A stretch of 64,000 bases of DNA from Chryseobacterium sp. JAH (GCF_001507335.1 NZ_LMAH01000008.1:94158-158157); one strand, 5' to 3'. Positions 50,916 through 62,571 are shown, counted from the stretch's first letter. Numbers and translations: made by a program. Notes: generated from the letters alone by a model not told the origin.

Positions 50916-51144
50916 GTATTTTAGTAATGTGCAAATTTATAACTATATGTTAAACAGTGAAAAAAGTTGTTAATTTTTTTTTTCGTGTAAAAATAATTTC
51001 TAAATTTAATTTTCAGAAAGAAGCATTATATACCTGATACTAAATTCATTTTCAACTCATTCTGTTGAGGGTTTTTCTATCTTGTACTAATTGATTGAGA
51101 CAGGTTGCTCAAATTTTACACATTAAAATAATCAAACTATTTGT

Positions 51145-51408
51145 ATGAAATCTCAAAACAAATACAGGAAATTTCAGCTTCAGCAAAAAAATATTGAAGC
51201 TTTAGAAAAAGAAAATACACGTTTCAAAAGAGTGTTTTCAGAGTACGAAAATATGTCAGACGAACTTTGGAATCTGGAAAATCAAGAGGGAGAACCTATT
51301 CCTGACGACTTTATCAATGCTATGGTGATGCAGACTTCCTATCTGGAAAAAGAGATAGAAGACTGGCTTATACAGTTTAACCAAAATAAATCTGAAATCA
51401 AAAGCTGA
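51145..51408 (+). CDS. Small coiled-coil protein, unknown
   Basis: The 87-residue, highly charged helical protein (LQQKNIEALEKENTRFKRVFSEYENMSDELWNLE) has no signal peptide. A two-part coiled coil is likely. It stands alone, 87 bases before the kinase gene. The family is not recognised by me, though similar short proteins are common in this group. Confidence 0.65.
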   Translation: MKSQNKYRKFQLQQKNIEALEKENTRFKRVFSEYENMSDELWNLENQEGEPIPDDFINAMVMQTSYLEKEIEDWLIQFNQNKSEIKS

Positions 51409-51494
51409 GCTTAATCATTACAAGGGTTTCTCTATCTGTTTTTAAAGGCTATTTAAAGATAAATTCATAATTTAGCACTCTTAAAATAAGAATT

Positions 51495-52346
51495 ATGATT
51501 GCTATTGTTGATAGTGGTTCTACAAAATCAGACTGGGTAATTTTAGATGAATTCAAAAATGTTTTCCTAAAAACCGAAACCATTGGTTTTAATCCCAATT
51601 TTATCAGCAGAGAACTGATCGTTCCCGAAATTGAAAAAAATACAAGCTTAACGTCTGTAAAAAATTCAATTACCAAGATTTATTTCTATGGATCAGGTTG
51701 TGGCGTGAAGCAAAACTGCGATACCGTAGAACAGGAGGTGGGGAGAGTTTTTATTAATGCTAAAATTACTGTGCGAGAAGATTTGGCCGCAGCCGCTTAT
51801 GCCGCATACAATGGTAAACCTGCAATCGTTTGCATCATGGGCACAGGTTCGAACTCGTGCTATTTCGACGGGGAAAATTTAAAGATAAAACTTCCATCAC
51901 TGGGTATTCTCATTGGTGATGAGGGAAGCGGAAGTGCTATTGGAAAACAATTGGTACGCAGATTCTTTATGCAAAAATTACCTCAGGATCTTCATGCTGA
52001 ATTTGAAGAGACCTATCATTTGACGGTTGAAGAGGCATTGAAAAATATGTATCACAGTACTAGACCCAACGCTTTTCTGGCAGATTTTAATAAATTTGTG
52101 GTAGAGAGAAAAGATCATCCTTATTTTATCCAAATGGTTTCTGAAGAAATGAAAAATTTCTTCGAATACCAGGTGCTTCCCTACGAAGAATCTAAAGAAT
52201 CCGAGATTAATTTTATCGGATCGATTGCTTATTATTACGAAAATATTCTACGTTCTGTAGCTTCAGAACTTCAATTGAATGTGGGACAAGTTGTACAAAA
52301 ACCGATCGAAAGTTTAGTCAACTACCATATTAAATATATACTATAA
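51495..52346 (+). CDS. BadF/BadG-type ATPase, N-acetylglucosamine kinase-like
   Basis: The 283-residue ASKHA-fold kinase has the N-terminal phosphate loop AIVDSGSTKSDW, a second loop CIMGTGSNSCYF and GDEGSGSAIGKQLVRRF. The length and motifs fit the N-acetylglucosamine kinase-like group of the BadF family. It probably phosphorylates an amino sugar recovered from cell wall or chitin. Malic enzyme follows after 15 bases. The substrate is inferred from the family. Confidence 0.85.
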   Translation: MIAIVDSGSTKSDWVILDEFKNVFLKTETIGFNPNFISRELIVPEIEKNTSLTSVKNSITKIYFYGSGCGVKQNCDTVEQEVGRVFINAKITVREDLAAAAYAAYNGKPAIVCIMGTGSNSCYFDGENLKIKLPSLGILIGDEGSGSAIGKQLVRRFFMQKLPQDLHAEFEETYHLTVEEALKNMYHSTRPNAFLADFNKFVVERKDHPYFIQMVSEEMKNFFEYQVLPYEESKESEINFIGSIAYYYENILRSVASELQLNVGQVVQKPIESLVNYHIKYIL

Positions 52347-52361
52347 AAAACAGAAAATTCT

Positions 52362-54656
52362 ATGTCGAATAAAACTCAACGCGACGAAAAAAATTTCAAT
52401 CAGGCCGCGCTAGATTATCATAAAGCAGAACCCAAAGGAAAAATAGAAGTTATACCATCTAAGCCTCACTCTTCACAGAGAGATTTGTCTTTGGCGTATT
52501 CTCCGGGAGTTGCTGTACCGTGTATGGAAATTCATCATCATCCTGAAACCGTTTATGATTATACAGGAAAAGGGAATTTGGTTGCAGTAATCTCAAACGG
52601 AACAGCGGTTCTTGGTTTGGGTGATATTGGTGCCGAAGCTTCAAAGCCTGTAATGGAAGGTAAGGGGCTTCTGTTTAAAATTTTTGCAGACATCAATGTT
52701 TTTGATATAGAAATCGACGAAAAAGATCCAGATAAATTTATTCAGATTGTAAAAGGTATCGCTCCAACGTTCGGAGGAATCAACCTTGAAGACATCAAAG
52801 CTCCGGAAGCTTTTTATATCGAACAGAGACTAAAAGAGGAATTGGATATTCCATTAATGCACGATGATCAGCACGGAACTGCAATTATTTCTGCAGCAGC
52901 ATTGATCAATGCACTTCAGATCGCCAACAAAAATATTGAAGAAGTAAAAATGGTGGTTAATGGAGCAGGAGCGGCAGCTGTTGCTTGTACCAATCTGTAC
53001 ATTTCTTTAGGTTTAAAGAGAGAGAATGTATTGATGTGCGATAGTAAAGGAGTCATTAATCATAAAAGGGAAAACCTTACTCCGGAAAAAATAGATTTTA
53101 TTGCTCAGACAGATATCGATACATTAGAAGATGCTGTAAAAGGTTCAGATGTTTTCATTGGTTTGTCTAAAGGAAATGTAATGACACCTGAAATGTTGAG
53201 CAGTATGAGCGAAAATCCTATTGTCTTTGCATTATCAAATCCTGATCCTGAGATCGCTTACGATCTGGCACTTGCTACGAGAAAAGATGTGATCATGGCG
53301 ACAGGAAGAAGTGATTATCCTAACCAAGTAAATAATGTTCTAGGTTTTCCTTATATTTTCCGTGGTGCTTTAGATGTTCAGGCAAAAGGAATTAATGAAG
53401 AAATGAAATTGGCAGCCGTTCATGCTATTGCTAATTTAGCAAAAGAACCAGTGCCTGAAGCGGTAATTTTGGCTTACAATGTTCAGAATTTACAGTTTGG
53501 AAGAGAATATTTTATTCCGAAACCATTTGACAACAGATTAATTACCAAAGTGTCAAGTGCGGTGGCAAAAGCAGCAATTGACAGTGGAGTTGCAAGAAAG
53601 ACCATAGCAGATTTCGACGAATACGAAACTCAGCTTCTCGACAGAATGGGAAGAGATGAGAAATTGGTGAGAATGATGCAAAACCGTGCAAAAGCAAATC
53701 CAAAGAGAATTACTTTGGGTAATGCTGAAGAATATAATGTTTTGAAAGCTGCACAAATTCTTTATGAAGAAGGAATTGCTTACCCAAGCCTATTGGGAGA
53801 TAAAAAATACGTCAAAGAACAGATGGAGCGTTTCGGAATCACTCTTGATGTGCCGATTATCGATCCTAGTGATGATGACCAAAAAGAAAACAGAAAAAAA
53901 TATAGAGAAACACTTTGGAAACTTCGTCAGAGAAAAGGGATGAATGAGTACAAAGCGAAAAGATACGTTCGCCAAAGAGATTATTTTGGTCCTTTAATGT
54001 TAAAGCACGGTGATACAGACGGTTTGATTGTTGGTTTTTCTAAAAATTATGTCTCCACTTTAAGGCCTGTTTTAGAAGTGATTGAAAAAGAAAAAGGTGT
54101 TGAAAAAGTGGCGGCTATGATGATGATCTTGTCAGAAAAGAAACCAATTTTCTTCGCAGATACTTCGATCAATCAAAATCCTACCGCTGAAGATTTGGTG
54201 AATATTGCTAAAATGGCAGAACACACAGTGAAATCTTTTGCAATCGAACCAAGAATTGCAATGCTTGGTTTTGAAAACTTTTCAGCGATTTCTGATACGT
54301 CGAAAAAAGTGGCAAAAGCGGTAAGTATTCTCCACGAGAAATTCCCGAAAATGATTGTTGATGGAGAAATTCAACCTGATTTTGCGATGAATGCAGATCA
54401 TTTGAGTGATTACCCATTCTCAAAATTAGGAACAACTCCGGCAAACACATTCATTTTCCCGAATCTTGAATCTGCCAATTTATCCTACAAAATAATCAGA
54501 GGGATGAAGGTTGCACAGGTGATTGGTCCAATTTTGATGGGACTGAAACAGCCCGTTCACGTTTTACAGATGCGTTCAAGCGTTGATGAGATTGTTAATT
54601 TGGCAACGGTTGCCGTTTTGGATGCGCAGAGAAGAGAAGTGAAAAGTAAAAAGTAA
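52362..54656 (+). CDS. maeB: NADP-dependent malic enzyme with phosphotransacetylase-like domain
   Basis: The 764-residue protein has the MaeB layout. The malic enzyme N domain (about 20-160) contains [12 protein letters not shown] and [21 protein letters not shown] sequence. The NAD(P) domain (about 160-400) contains [11 protein letters not shown] and [18 protein letters not shown]-terminal phosphotransacetylase-like domain (about 430-760) follows. It decarboxylates malate to pyruvate and makes NADPH. The fused C-terminal domain is regulatory in E. coli. It is followed by a strong terminator at 54721. Confidence 0.95.
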   Translation: MSNKTQRDEKNFNQAALDYHKAEPKGKIEVIPSKPHSSQRDLSLAYSPGVAVPCMEIHHHPETVYDYTGKGNLVAVISNGTAVLGLGDIGAEASKPVMEGKGLLFKIFADINVFDIEIDEKDPDKFIQIVKGIAPTFGGINLEDIKAPEAFYIEQRLKEELDIPLMHDDQHGTAIISAAALINALQIANKNIEEVKMVVNGAGAAAVACTNLYISLGLKRENVLMCDSKGVINHKRENLTPEKIDFIAQTDIDTLEDAVKGSDVFIGLSKGNVMTPEMLSSMSENPIVFALSNPDPEIAYDLALATRKDVIMATGRSDYPNQVNNVLGFPYIFRGALDVQAKGINEEMKLAAVHAIANLAKEPVPEAVILAYNVQNLQFGREYFIPKPFDNRLITKVSSAVAKAAIDSGVARKTIADFDEYETQLLDRMGRDEKLVRMMQNRAKANPKRITLGNAEEYNVLKAAQILYEEGIAYPSLLGDKKYVKEQMERFGITLDVPIIDPSDDDQKENRKKYRETLWKLRQRKGMNEYKAKRYVRQRDYFGPLMLKHGDTDGLIVGFSKNYVSTLRPVLEVIEKEKGVEKVAAMMMILSEKKPIFFADTSINQNPTAEDLVNIAKMAEHTVKSFAIEPRIAMLGFENFSAISDTSKKVAKAVSILHEKFPKMIVDGEIQPDFAMNADHLSDYPFSKLGTTPANTFIFPNLESANLSYKIIRGMKVAQVIGPILMGLKQPVHVLQMRSSVDEIVNLATVAVLDAQRREVKSKK

Positions 54657-54720
54657 AAAATTACGAAGGAACGACTTGGTAAAGGGTAGGATGAAATCTT
54701 ATCAAAAAAAAATTTATACG

Positions 54721-54757
54721 ATGCGGGCAGAATTCTAAAAATTCTGCCCGCATTTAT
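54721..54757 (+). terminator. Terminator after maeB
   Basis: A 14-base perfect stem, 54721-54734 with 54740-54753 (core GCGGGCAGAATT), has a CTAAA loop and is followed by TTATTTT. Confidence 0.88.
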
Positions 54758-54897
54758 TTTCATGGCGGATTTGCGATTTTAGTCAAATCCATTTTTGGAG
54801 TTTTTTGTTTTTTTAGTTAAATCATTGTCTTTGCAATGACAAAAAAAGTTAAATATCATTCTTGTGTTAAATGAATTTATTACTTAGTTTAAATTAC

Positions 54898-54905
54898 TAT
54901 ATTTG
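54898..54905 (+). promoter_or_regulatory. Bacteroidota -7 element of the ruvA-sprA unit
   Basis: TATATTTG fully matches TAnnTTTG, 16 bases before the ruvA ATG. No -33 box at normal spacing. Confidence 0.5.
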
Positions 54906-54921
54906 GAAGTTATAAAAATTA

Positions 54922-55509
54922 ATGATGATATTTTCTTTACAAGGAATTGTTCAGGAGCTTACACCGACTTATGTGGTAGTCAATGTCAATGGCATTGGGT
55001 ATTATGTGGGCATCAGTTTAATGACTTCGCAAACCCTGACTTTGAATCAGGAGACCATGCTCTTTATCCAACAAATTATACGTGAAGACGCACATCTGCT
55101 GTTCGGTTTTAATACCCGTTCCGAAAAAGAAATGTTTAATCTCTTAATAAGTGTTAACGGTGTTGGAGCTGTATCAGCATTAATTTTACTGTCAACTTTA
55201 AGTCTTTCTGAGATTGCTACCGCTATACTTTCCAAAAACAGTGCCGTTATTCAGAAAGCAAAAGGTTTGGGAACAAAAACAGCGGAAAGAATCATTGTTG
55301 ATTTGAAAGATAAGGTGCAGAAATTCGGCAGTATAGAAGAAAATAATTCTGTGCTGGCAAATAATAAAAGCAAGGATGAAGCGTTATCTGCATTAGAAGT
55401 TTTAGGAATTTCTAAGAGAATGAGTGAGAAGATTGCAGATCGTATCATTAAACAGGATCCGGAGATTTCTGTTGAAGAATTGGTAAAACAAATATTAAAA
55501 AATATTTAA
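54922..55509 (+). CDS. ruvA: Holliday junction branch migration protein RuvA
   Basis: The 195-residue protein has an N-terminal OB fold (about 1-62), central helix-hairpin-helix pair (about 70-135, with VNGVGAVSALILLS and AKGLGTKTAERIIVDLK) and a C-terminal RuvB-binding three-helix domain (about 147-195). It holds Holliday junctions for the RuvB motor. It is directly upstream of sprA (3-6 base gap), an order seen across flavobacteria. ruvB is not in the window. Confidence 0.95.
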   Translation: MMIFSLQGIVQELTPTYVVVNVNGIGYYVGISLMTSQTLTLNQETMLFIQQIIREDAHLLFGFNTRSEKEMFNLLISVNGVGAVSALILLSTLSLSEIATAILSKNSAVIQKAKGLGTKTAERIIVDLKDKVQKFGSIEENNSVLANNKSKDEALSALEVLGISKRMSEKIADRIIKQDPEISVEELVKQILKNI

Positions 55510-55515
55510 CTTTTG

Positions 55516-58500
55516 GTGAAAAATAATAGGTTTCTCAAGATATGTTCGCTCCTGTCATTTTTATTTTTATCGATAAATGTATTTGGACAGGTAAATCCTG
55601 AAGCGTTTTCAATAAAAAGGGATTATAAAGTTACTGATCCTACTTATTACGAAGGCTACTACGATATCAAAACCGGGATGTACTATGTATATCCTAAAAT
55701 AGGCAATACGGTAGTTGGTCAGCCGACCGCAATGTCTCCGGAAGATTATAAAGAATTCATGGAGGCTCAGCAAGCGAGATTGTATTACAAAGACAAATCT
55801 GAAAGGTATAGTTTACTTTACAGAAAAGATACGTCTGAAGCGCAGAGAAAAGGTTTGATTCCTTCACTTACCATCAATAACAGACTTTTTGAGAGCATTT
55901 TCGGAAGCAATAAAATTGAAATTATTCCTTCAGGATATGCCTCTTTTGATTTTGCAGGTTTGTATCAGAAAATTGATAACCCATTAATTTTACCTCAAAA
56001 CAGAACCAGTTTCACTTTTGATATCGACCAGAGAATTCAGCTTGGTTTAATTGGAAAAGTTGGTGAAAACCTTCAGTTAAAAGCCAATTACGATACACAA
56101 AGCGGTTTCGCATTCGAGAATAGAATGAATTTGGTTTGGCAGGCAAAAGGTACTTGGAAAGATCTTCAGACAAAAGGTTTGGGGGATGTGAACAAGCCAA
56201 GCGCAGGAGGTGAAGACAAGATTATCAAAAGAGTTGAATTTGGTAATGTAAATATGCCGCTTTCAACAAGTTTAATCCGTGGTTCGGAATCACTTTTCGG
56301 GGTGAAAACCGAATTTCAATTGGGAAAAACTTTCGGAACGGTTGTCCTTTCTCAACAGCAGGGTGAAGCCAGAAATATCGTTGTACAGGGCGGTGGCGTA
56401 ATGAATACTTTCAAAGTAAACGCAATTGACTATGAAGACAATCAGCATTATTTTATAGGCCATTATTTTCTTAATAATTATGATAATGCATTGCTGAATT
56501 ATCCTCAGATTAATTCAAAAATCAACATCAGCAGAATGGAGGTGTGGGTTTTAGATCAGGGAAATTCAAATTTGGCATATCAAAAAAGCATCGTAGGTGT
56601 GCGAGATTTGGGAGACGGCGCCTCTGGCCTACCGGATAACTCGCAAAATGGTATCTATTCTGCCGTTACAGGTTTGGGCGCAGGCTTGCGGGATGTGAAT
56701 TCTGCCTATAATACAATTGTGGGGCAGGTTCTTCCTAATGCTGCAGGTGGTACAGAAGCATATGCAGACGGAGAACAGTTTATCTTCAACAGAAAGGCAA
56801 GAAGACTTACCAGCACTGAGTTTACCTTTCATCCACAGTTAGGGTATATTTCATTAAATCAGAGATTAAATGAGAATCAGCTTTTGGCAGTTTCTTATTC
56901 TTATACCGTCAATGGAACCAACCAAGTCTATAAAGTTGGAGAGTTTTCTGAGGAAAGTCCGGTTTTGGTGACTAAGGTTCTGAAACCAAATACCAATGTA
57001 AAAACAACATCACCAATGTGGAAATTGATGATGAAAAATATTTATGCATTGGATGCCGGCCAAGTTGATCAGGATGGTTTTATTTTAAATATTTATTACA
57101 GAGATGCAAAAACAGGTGGTAAAGTAAACTACCTTCCAAATACACCGGTTCAGAATACCAATTTATTGAAATTATTAAACTGGGATCGTCTGAATGTAAA
57201 CGGTGATTTACAAAACAATGGAGGTACCTTAGGTGATGGAGTTTTCGATTTTGTCAATGGAATCACCATTCGCCCGGAATTAGGCAAACTAATTTATACC
57301 AAAGTGGAGCCTTTCGGAAGTTACATGGCAGGTTTAGTAGGTAATGACCCTCAATATGTCTTTACAGATTTATATACTCAGCAGAAGCAGGTGGCAACAT
57401 CCAGCAATTTGGCCCAACGATATACGATGGAAGGTCGTTACAAAGGATCGCAAGGTCAGGGGATTTCTTTAGGTGCGGTGAATGTTCCTCAGGGTTCCGT
57501 AAAAGTTGCGGCAAATGGAGTACAGCTGACAGAAGGTGTCGACTATACCGTAGATTATATGCTGGGAACGGTAACTATTATTAATGAAAACGTAAAACAG
57601 TCCGGACAGGCAATTAATATCTCATTAGAGAATCAGCTAACTTTTAATACCCAGAGAAAAAGATTTTTAGGTTTAAATCTTGAAAGAAGAGTTAGCGACA
57701 ACTTTATTTTTGGGGGAACAGTGATTAATTATTCTGAATCTCCGTTGACCCAAAAAGTAAACTACGGTCAGGAAGCTGTTAACAACACCATGGCGGGCAT
57801 CAATATGATGTACAACAATCAGCTGCCTTTCTTGACAAGATTAACGGATAAAATTCCTGGGATCAATACGGAAGCACCATCCAATTTAAATTTCAAAATG
57901 GAAGGAGCTTATTTACTTCCGGGAATCAATAAAGGAACAAACGATCAGTCGTACATTGATGATTTTGAACAGACTACTTCAAAAATTTCATTAAAAGAAC
58001 CTGCAGCATGGAGTTTAGCATCAAAACCTGAAAAAAACCAGACGAATCCTATTTTTGCGGGAGCAGGAGCCAACGATAATGTAACCAACGGTTACGGTAG
58101 AGGTTTGTTGTCATGGTACAATATTGACCCTAGATTCTGGGGAGTAGGAGGAAAAGCTCCGGCAGGAATTACTGCACAGTCGGTTTCCAACCATGCCTCA
58201 AGAAGAGTTCAGCTTTCGGAGATTTTTAATAACAGAGATTTTGTGGCAGGTGAACAGACGTTTACCAACACTTTTGATATTTCTTATTATCCGACAGAGA
58301 AAGGACCTTATAATGTGAATCCTAATGCAGAAACACCACTTCAAAGATGGGCAGGAATTATGAGACCGATTCAGGTTTCCAATTTTGTCAATTCAAATAT
58401 TGAGTATGTAGAATTCTGGATGATGGATCCCTATGCTGACGGAAACAATTTAGGAACAAACCCTAAACTTTTACTTCAGTTAGGAAACGTAAGTGAAGAT

Positions 58501-61500
58501 ATTTTGAAAGATGGAATGATGCAGTATGAAAACGGATTGCCAACACCGGCACAAACTTCATCTACATCTAGTTCAAACTGGGGAACTCAGCCAAAACAGC
58601 CGCCTATTTTGTATGCATTTTCGAGTGAAGGTGAAGACCGTACGATTCAGGATGCAGGTTATGATGGTTTAAATTCAAATCAGGAAGGTTTAAAATTCCC
58701 GACGAGTACATTTGTAAACCCTGTATTGAATCTTACTGACCCTGCAGTTGATGATTTTGTTTTCTACATGTCTGAAAAATTCACAGGAAGTCAGGCAGCT
58801 TCAATCGTTCAGCGATACAAATATTTCAGAGGCCCGGAAGGTAACTCTCAAAGTAACTCTTTGGAAGTAGCTTCACAAACTCCGGATGCAGAAGATATCA
58901 ACAGAGACTATAACTTAGATCAAAGTGAAAACTACAATGAATATGTAGTTAATTTAGATAAAACAAGTTTAGAATCTGGAACCAGTAATTATGTTGTTGA
59001 TGAAAAAATTGTCACTGCCACTTTCCAAAATGGACAAAGTGACGAAGTTAAGTGGTATTTATTCAGAATTCCTGTTTCAGATTTAGACACATCTTTAGGT
59101 GGAGATCAAGATCCTTCAGTACTTAATAATGTAAGATTTGCAAGATTGTTAATGACAGGATTCGAGCAGGCTTCTACTTTAAGATTCGGTACTTTAGATT
59201 TGGTAAGATCAGACTGGAGAAGATATCCTAATTTAATTGCAAGTCCTACGGTAACAGGACCTCAAGAAGGTACAGGTGGAGTAACGTCCAGTGAATTGGA
59301 AGTGGGAAGTGTAAATATTGAAGAGAACGCACTGAATCAGCCACCATATGTACTGCCTCCTGGAATTGACAGACAGGTTTTAAGTGGAAATGCCGGTGCA
59401 CAAAGACAGAATGAGTCTTCACTTTATCTGAAAGCTAAAAATATCAGAACTGAAGCGAAAGGTGTATTTAAAAATACAGCGCTTGATATGAGAAGATACA
59501 AAAAACTTAAGCTTTTTGTACATGGTGAAAATTTAGATTCACCAAGGACATCAGATTATGATCCGGATACAAAATTCTTTATCCGTCTTGGTAGTGATGC
59601 GACTGATAATTATTATGAGTACGAAGCTTCAGTAAAGTTTACAGCAAATACCGCAACAGCTCCATTAGAAATTTGGCCTATGGAAAATGATGTTGATCTT
59701 AATGTTCAGGATTTTGTAGATGCTAAATTAAGAAGAGATAAAAGTTTTCCGACTTCAATTACAGAAAGAAGAGCTGATGCTCAGTTTGGAGACTCCAACA
59801 AAAAAATATTTATAAAAGGTAGACCTTCATTGGGGAACATTACCACCATCATGGTTGGGGTACGAAACACAAGTGATCCAAGAGCGCCGAGTGGTCCTAA
59901 TAATGTTATTCTCTGGGTCAACGAAATCCGTCTCTCTGAAATTGAAAATGATGGAGGTTATGCAGGAAATGCAAGTTTAAATTTCAACCTTGGTGATTTT
60001 GCCGTTGTGAATGCAAGCGGTTCTTATACTTCGGTAGGTTTCGGAAATATAGATTCTAAACCGGCAGAAAGAAATCAGTCTACACAGTCAGCCTTCAGTG
60101 TCAATACCCAGGTGAATGTAGATAAATTCTTGCCTGAAAAAACTGGAGTGAAAATTCCGGTGAACTATTCTTACTCACAAACAATCGAAGATCCGAAATA
60201 CAATCCTTTAGATACCGATGTAGAATTCAGCAAAGCCAATAATAAAGAAGAACTGAAAAAAGTAGCAAGAACCTACACGCAGCAAAGAAGCTTAGGTGTT
60301 GTGAATATGCACAAGGAAAGAGTAAAGGAAAACAGTAAACCTAAATTCTACGATGTAGAAAACCTTTCACTAACTGCGGTTTATAATGATGATTTCTACA
60401 GAGATATTTATACCAAAAGAAACTACAGACAATATTTAAGAGGATTCTTAGATTATAACTATACCTTCAAACCTTGGGTGATTAAACCGTTTAACAAAAT
60501 GATTAGCGATACTGCCAAGTCAACGAAGTATTTGAGATGGATCAAAGAGTTTAATTTTAATCCGGTTCCAACAAGATTGTCTTTCAGAACAGAATTAGAC
60601 AGAAATTATAACGAGCTTGAATTTAGAAATATTGATGCTATTTTAAGCGGAAACTTAGGGGATGACTTTGCGGCAATCAAAAACAGAAACTTCTACTTCG
60701 GATGGCAGTATGGTTTAGGATTTAATTTTACCAAATCTTTAAAACTGGAAATCAACTCTCTTACAAGAACGCTGAATGATAATGTAGATGTTAATACAAT
60801 GGATAATTCTTCCATTTTCGGGAACATGTTCAGAGCAGGTAGACCGGTTTTGTATAATCACAGAGTTCAGCTAAACTATAAACTCCCGTTCCAGCTTATC
60901 CCATATTTAGACTTTATTGATGCAGAACTTCAATATGGCTTTACTTACAACTGGAATGCTAGGTCTACTGCTTTACTGTCAAGTCCGGACGGAAGCTTAG
61001 GATCCATTGGTCAAAATACCAATATCATTCAGGCTACGGCAACAGCCGATATTCCTAAGTTCTTTGGTCAGTTTGGGTATTTCAAAAAAATGTCAACCAC
61101 ACTCCAGAAACGTAAGCAGGAAATGGATTCCTTAAATAATGCTTACACTCAGGCTTGGGATAAAAAAAGATATAAATTTAAAAGCTATAAGTTTAAAAAT
61201 AAGCTGTCTATTTTGCAGAATGCAGCATTTGTATTGACTTCATTCAAACAGTTAGATGTTAATTATTCTGAGAACAACGGTACAGTTCTACCGGGATTGT
61301 TATCAGCACCCAACGGATATGGTTATGGGCAGACTTTAGGAGGGCCAACAGTTGGTTTCCTTTTAGGATCTCAGGCAGACATCAGACGTACAGTCATCGA
61401 AAATGGCTGGGTGAGTGATTCAGAATTTATGATTGATCCTTATGTGAAAATGTCGACGAGGGAACTCCGTGCAAATTTACAGATGATGCCGGTGAATGAT

Positions 61501-62571
61501 TTTAGAATTGATTTTAATGTCTTGCAGACGTATAACAGAAACTTCTCACAGACCGGTTTCAATTTCCGGGATACTGATGGTTTCTCTAATCCGAATTTAA
61601 CCTTTGCCAATGATATGGTGAGCTACTCAAACTCAGTGATCATAACCAATACGGCATTCCAAAACGGACAGGCAGTATACGAATCGATCAGACAAAATGC
61701 AAGAATGATTTCCCAGCAGTTAGGTGGAACAATAGGAACAGATGGGTTTACGGATGGTCACAGTATTACAAATGCCTATGTTTTAATTCCTGCATTCCGT
61801 GCAGCAGTTGAGGGAAAAGGAGCTAAGTCAATCGGAAATCCGAAAAAAGCAGGCATGCCTCTTCCAAACTGGAGAATCATCTATTCAGGTTTAAAAAATA
61901 TACCGATGATCAGTGGGCAATTCACCAAGTTTGATATTCTGCACAGCTACAACGCAACATATACGGCAACAGGTATACAGTCAAGTATCGATTATTTCAA
62001 CACCACAGTAGATCCTGCAAGTACGGGACGAGATGTGAATGACGATTACATCAATCCTTATACTTTTGCCCAGGTAGGTTATGTAGAAGCTTTTGCACCA
62101 CTTATAGGAATCGACGTTACCATGAGAAACAATATGCAATTTGGTTTGCAGTATAACCGGATGAGAACTTTATTGTTAGGATTGGTAAACCATACTTTGA
62201 CCGAAGATTCAAATACAGAATATGTTGTCAGATTAGGCTATATCGTAAGAAACTTCAGATTAGGCAATATGACCAACACGAGAGGTGGAAGAGGAAAAGG
62301 AAGTGATCTTAACATCAGAGGAGATATATCTTTGAGAGACAGCCGTACAAGTATTATGAATATTTTATTAGATGATTCGCAGGTGACAGGTGGTCAGAAA
62401 TTAATGAACATTAAATTGTCTGCTGATTACAATGTTTCAGAAAACTTAAATTTAAGAGTATTCTACGAGCAGATGACCTCAAAATATAAAATATCAACGG
62501 CATTCCCATTATCAACCATCAGAGCAGGTCTTTCTGCAACCTTTACTTTTGGTGATTCCGGAGGCCTATAA
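55516..62571 (+). CDS. sprA: Type IX secretion translocon SprA (Sov)
   Basis: At about 2351 residues this is the giant outer-membrane barrel of the type IX secretion system. A signal peptide ends near NVFGQ (residue 25). SprA features include a 36-strand-type barrel with many Tyr/Phe/Asn strands, the segment DKFIIRLGSDATDNYYEYE-like around residue 1360, and the C-terminal strand AGLSATFTFGDSGGL. The start is read as GTG at 55516 (giving KNNRFLK after Met); TTG at 55513 is an alternative. It exports cargo such as the sorting-domain protein at 42496 and is needed for gliding in motile relatives. Confidence 0.95.
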   Translation: MKNNRFLKICSLLSFLFLSINVFGQVNPEAFSIKRDYKVTDPTYYEGYYDIKTGMYYVYPKIGNTVVGQPTAMSPEDYKEFMEAQQARLYYKDKSERYSLLYRKDTSEAQRKGLIPSLTINNRLFESIFGSNKIEIIPSGYASFDFAGLYQKIDNPLILPQNRTSFTFDIDQRIQLGLIGKVGENLQLKANYDTQSGFAFENRMNLVWQAKGTWKDLQTKGLGDVNKPSAGGEDKIIKRVEFGNVNMPLSTSLIRGSESLFGVKTEFQLGKTFGTVVLSQQQGEARNIVVQGGGVMNTFKVNAIDYEDNQHYFIGHYFLNNYDNALLNYPQINSKINISRMEVWVLDQGNSNLAYQKSIVGVRDLGDGASGLPDNSQNGIYSAVTGLGAGLRDVNSAYNTIVGQVLPNAAGGTEAYADGEQFIFNRKARRLTSTEFTFHPQLGYISLNQRLNENQLLAVSYSYTVNGTNQVYKVGEFSEESPVLVTKVLKPNTNVKTTSPMWKLMMKNIYALDAGQVDQDGFILNIYYRDAKTGGKVNYLPNTPVQNTNLLKLLNWDRLNVNGDLQNNGGTLGDGVFDFVNGITIRPELGKLIYTKVEPFGSYMAGLVGNDPQYVFTDLYTQQKQVATSSNLAQRYTMEGRYKGSQGQGISLGAVNVPQGSVKVAANGVQLTEGVDYTVDYMLGTVTIINENVKQSGQAINISLENQLTFNTQRKRFLGLNLERRVSDNFIFGGTVINYSESPLTQKVNYGQEAVNNTMAGINMMYNNQLPFLTRLTDKIPGINTEAPSNLNFKMEGAYLLPGINKGTNDQSYIDDFEQTTSKISLKEPAAWSLASKPEKNQTNPIFAGAGANDNVTNGYGRGLLSWYNIDPRFWGVGGKAPAGITAQSVSNHASRRVQLSEIFNNRDFVAGEQTFTNTFDISYYPTEKGPYNVNPNAETPLQRWAGIMRPIQVSNFVNSNIEYVEFWMMDPYADGNNLGTNPKLLLQLGNVSEDILKDGMMQYENGLPTPAQTSSTSSSNWGTQPKQPPILYAFSSEGEDRTIQDAGYDGLNSNQEGLKFPTSTFVNPVLNLTDPAVDDFVFYMSEKFTGSQAASIVQRYKYFRGPEGNSQSNSLEVASQTPDAEDINRDYNLDQSENYNEYVVNLDKTSLESGTSNYVVDEKIVTATFQNGQSDEVKWYLFRIPVSDLDTSLGGDQDPSVLNNVRFARLLMTGFEQASTLRFGTLDLVRSDWRRYPNLIASPTVTGPQEGTGGVTSSELEVGSVNIEENALNQPPYVLPPGIDRQVLSGNAGAQRQNESSLYLKAKNIRTEAKGVFKNTALDMRRYKKLKLFVHGENLDSPRTSDYDPDTKFFIRLGSDATDNYYEYEASVKFTANTATAPLEIWPMENDVDLNVQDFVDAKLRRDKSFPTSITERRADAQFGDSNKKIFIKGRPSLGNITTIMVGVRNTSDPRAPSGPNNVILWVNEIRLSEIENDGGYAGNASLNFNLGDFAVVNASGSYTSVGFGNIDSKPAERNQSTQSAFSVNTQVNVDKFLPEKTGVKIPVNYSYSQTIEDPKYNPLDTDVEFSKANNKEELKKVARTYTQQRSLGVVNMHKERVKENSKPKFYDVENLSLTAVYNDDFYRDIYTKRNYRQYLRGFLDYNYTFKPWVIKPFNKMISDTAKSTKYLRWIKEFNFNPVPTRLSFRTELDRNYNELEFRNIDAILSGNLGDDFAAIKNRNFYFGWQYGLGFNFTKSLKLEINSLTRTLNDNVDVNTMDNSSIFGNMFRAGRPVLYNHRVQLNYKLPFQLIPYLDFIDAELQYGFTYNWNARSTALLSSPDGSLGSIGQNTNIIQATATADIPKFFGQFGYFKKMSTTLQKRKQEMDSLNNAYTQAWDKKRYKFKSYKFKNKLSILQNAAFVLTSFKQLDVNYSENNGTVLPGLLSAPNGYGYGQTLGGPTVGFLLGSQADIRRTVIENGWVSDSEFMIDPYVKMSTRELRANLQMMPVNDFRIDFNVLQTYNRNFSQTGFNFRDTDGFSNPNLTFANDMVSYSNSVIITNTAFQNGQAVYESIRQNARMISQQLGGTIGTDGFTDGHSITNAYVLIPAFRAAVEGKGAKSIGNPKKAGMPLPNWRIIYSGLKNIPMISGQFTKFDILHSYNATYTATGIQSSIDYFNTTVDPASTGRDVNDDYINPYTFAQVGYVEAFAPLIGIDVTMRNNMQFGLQYNRMRTLLLGLVNHTLTEDSNTEYVVRLGYIVRNFRLGNMTNTRGGRGKGSDLNIRGDISLRDSRTSIMNILLDDSQVTGGQKLMNIKLSADYNVSENLNLRVFYEQMTSKYKISTAFPLSTIRAGLSATFTFGDSGGL

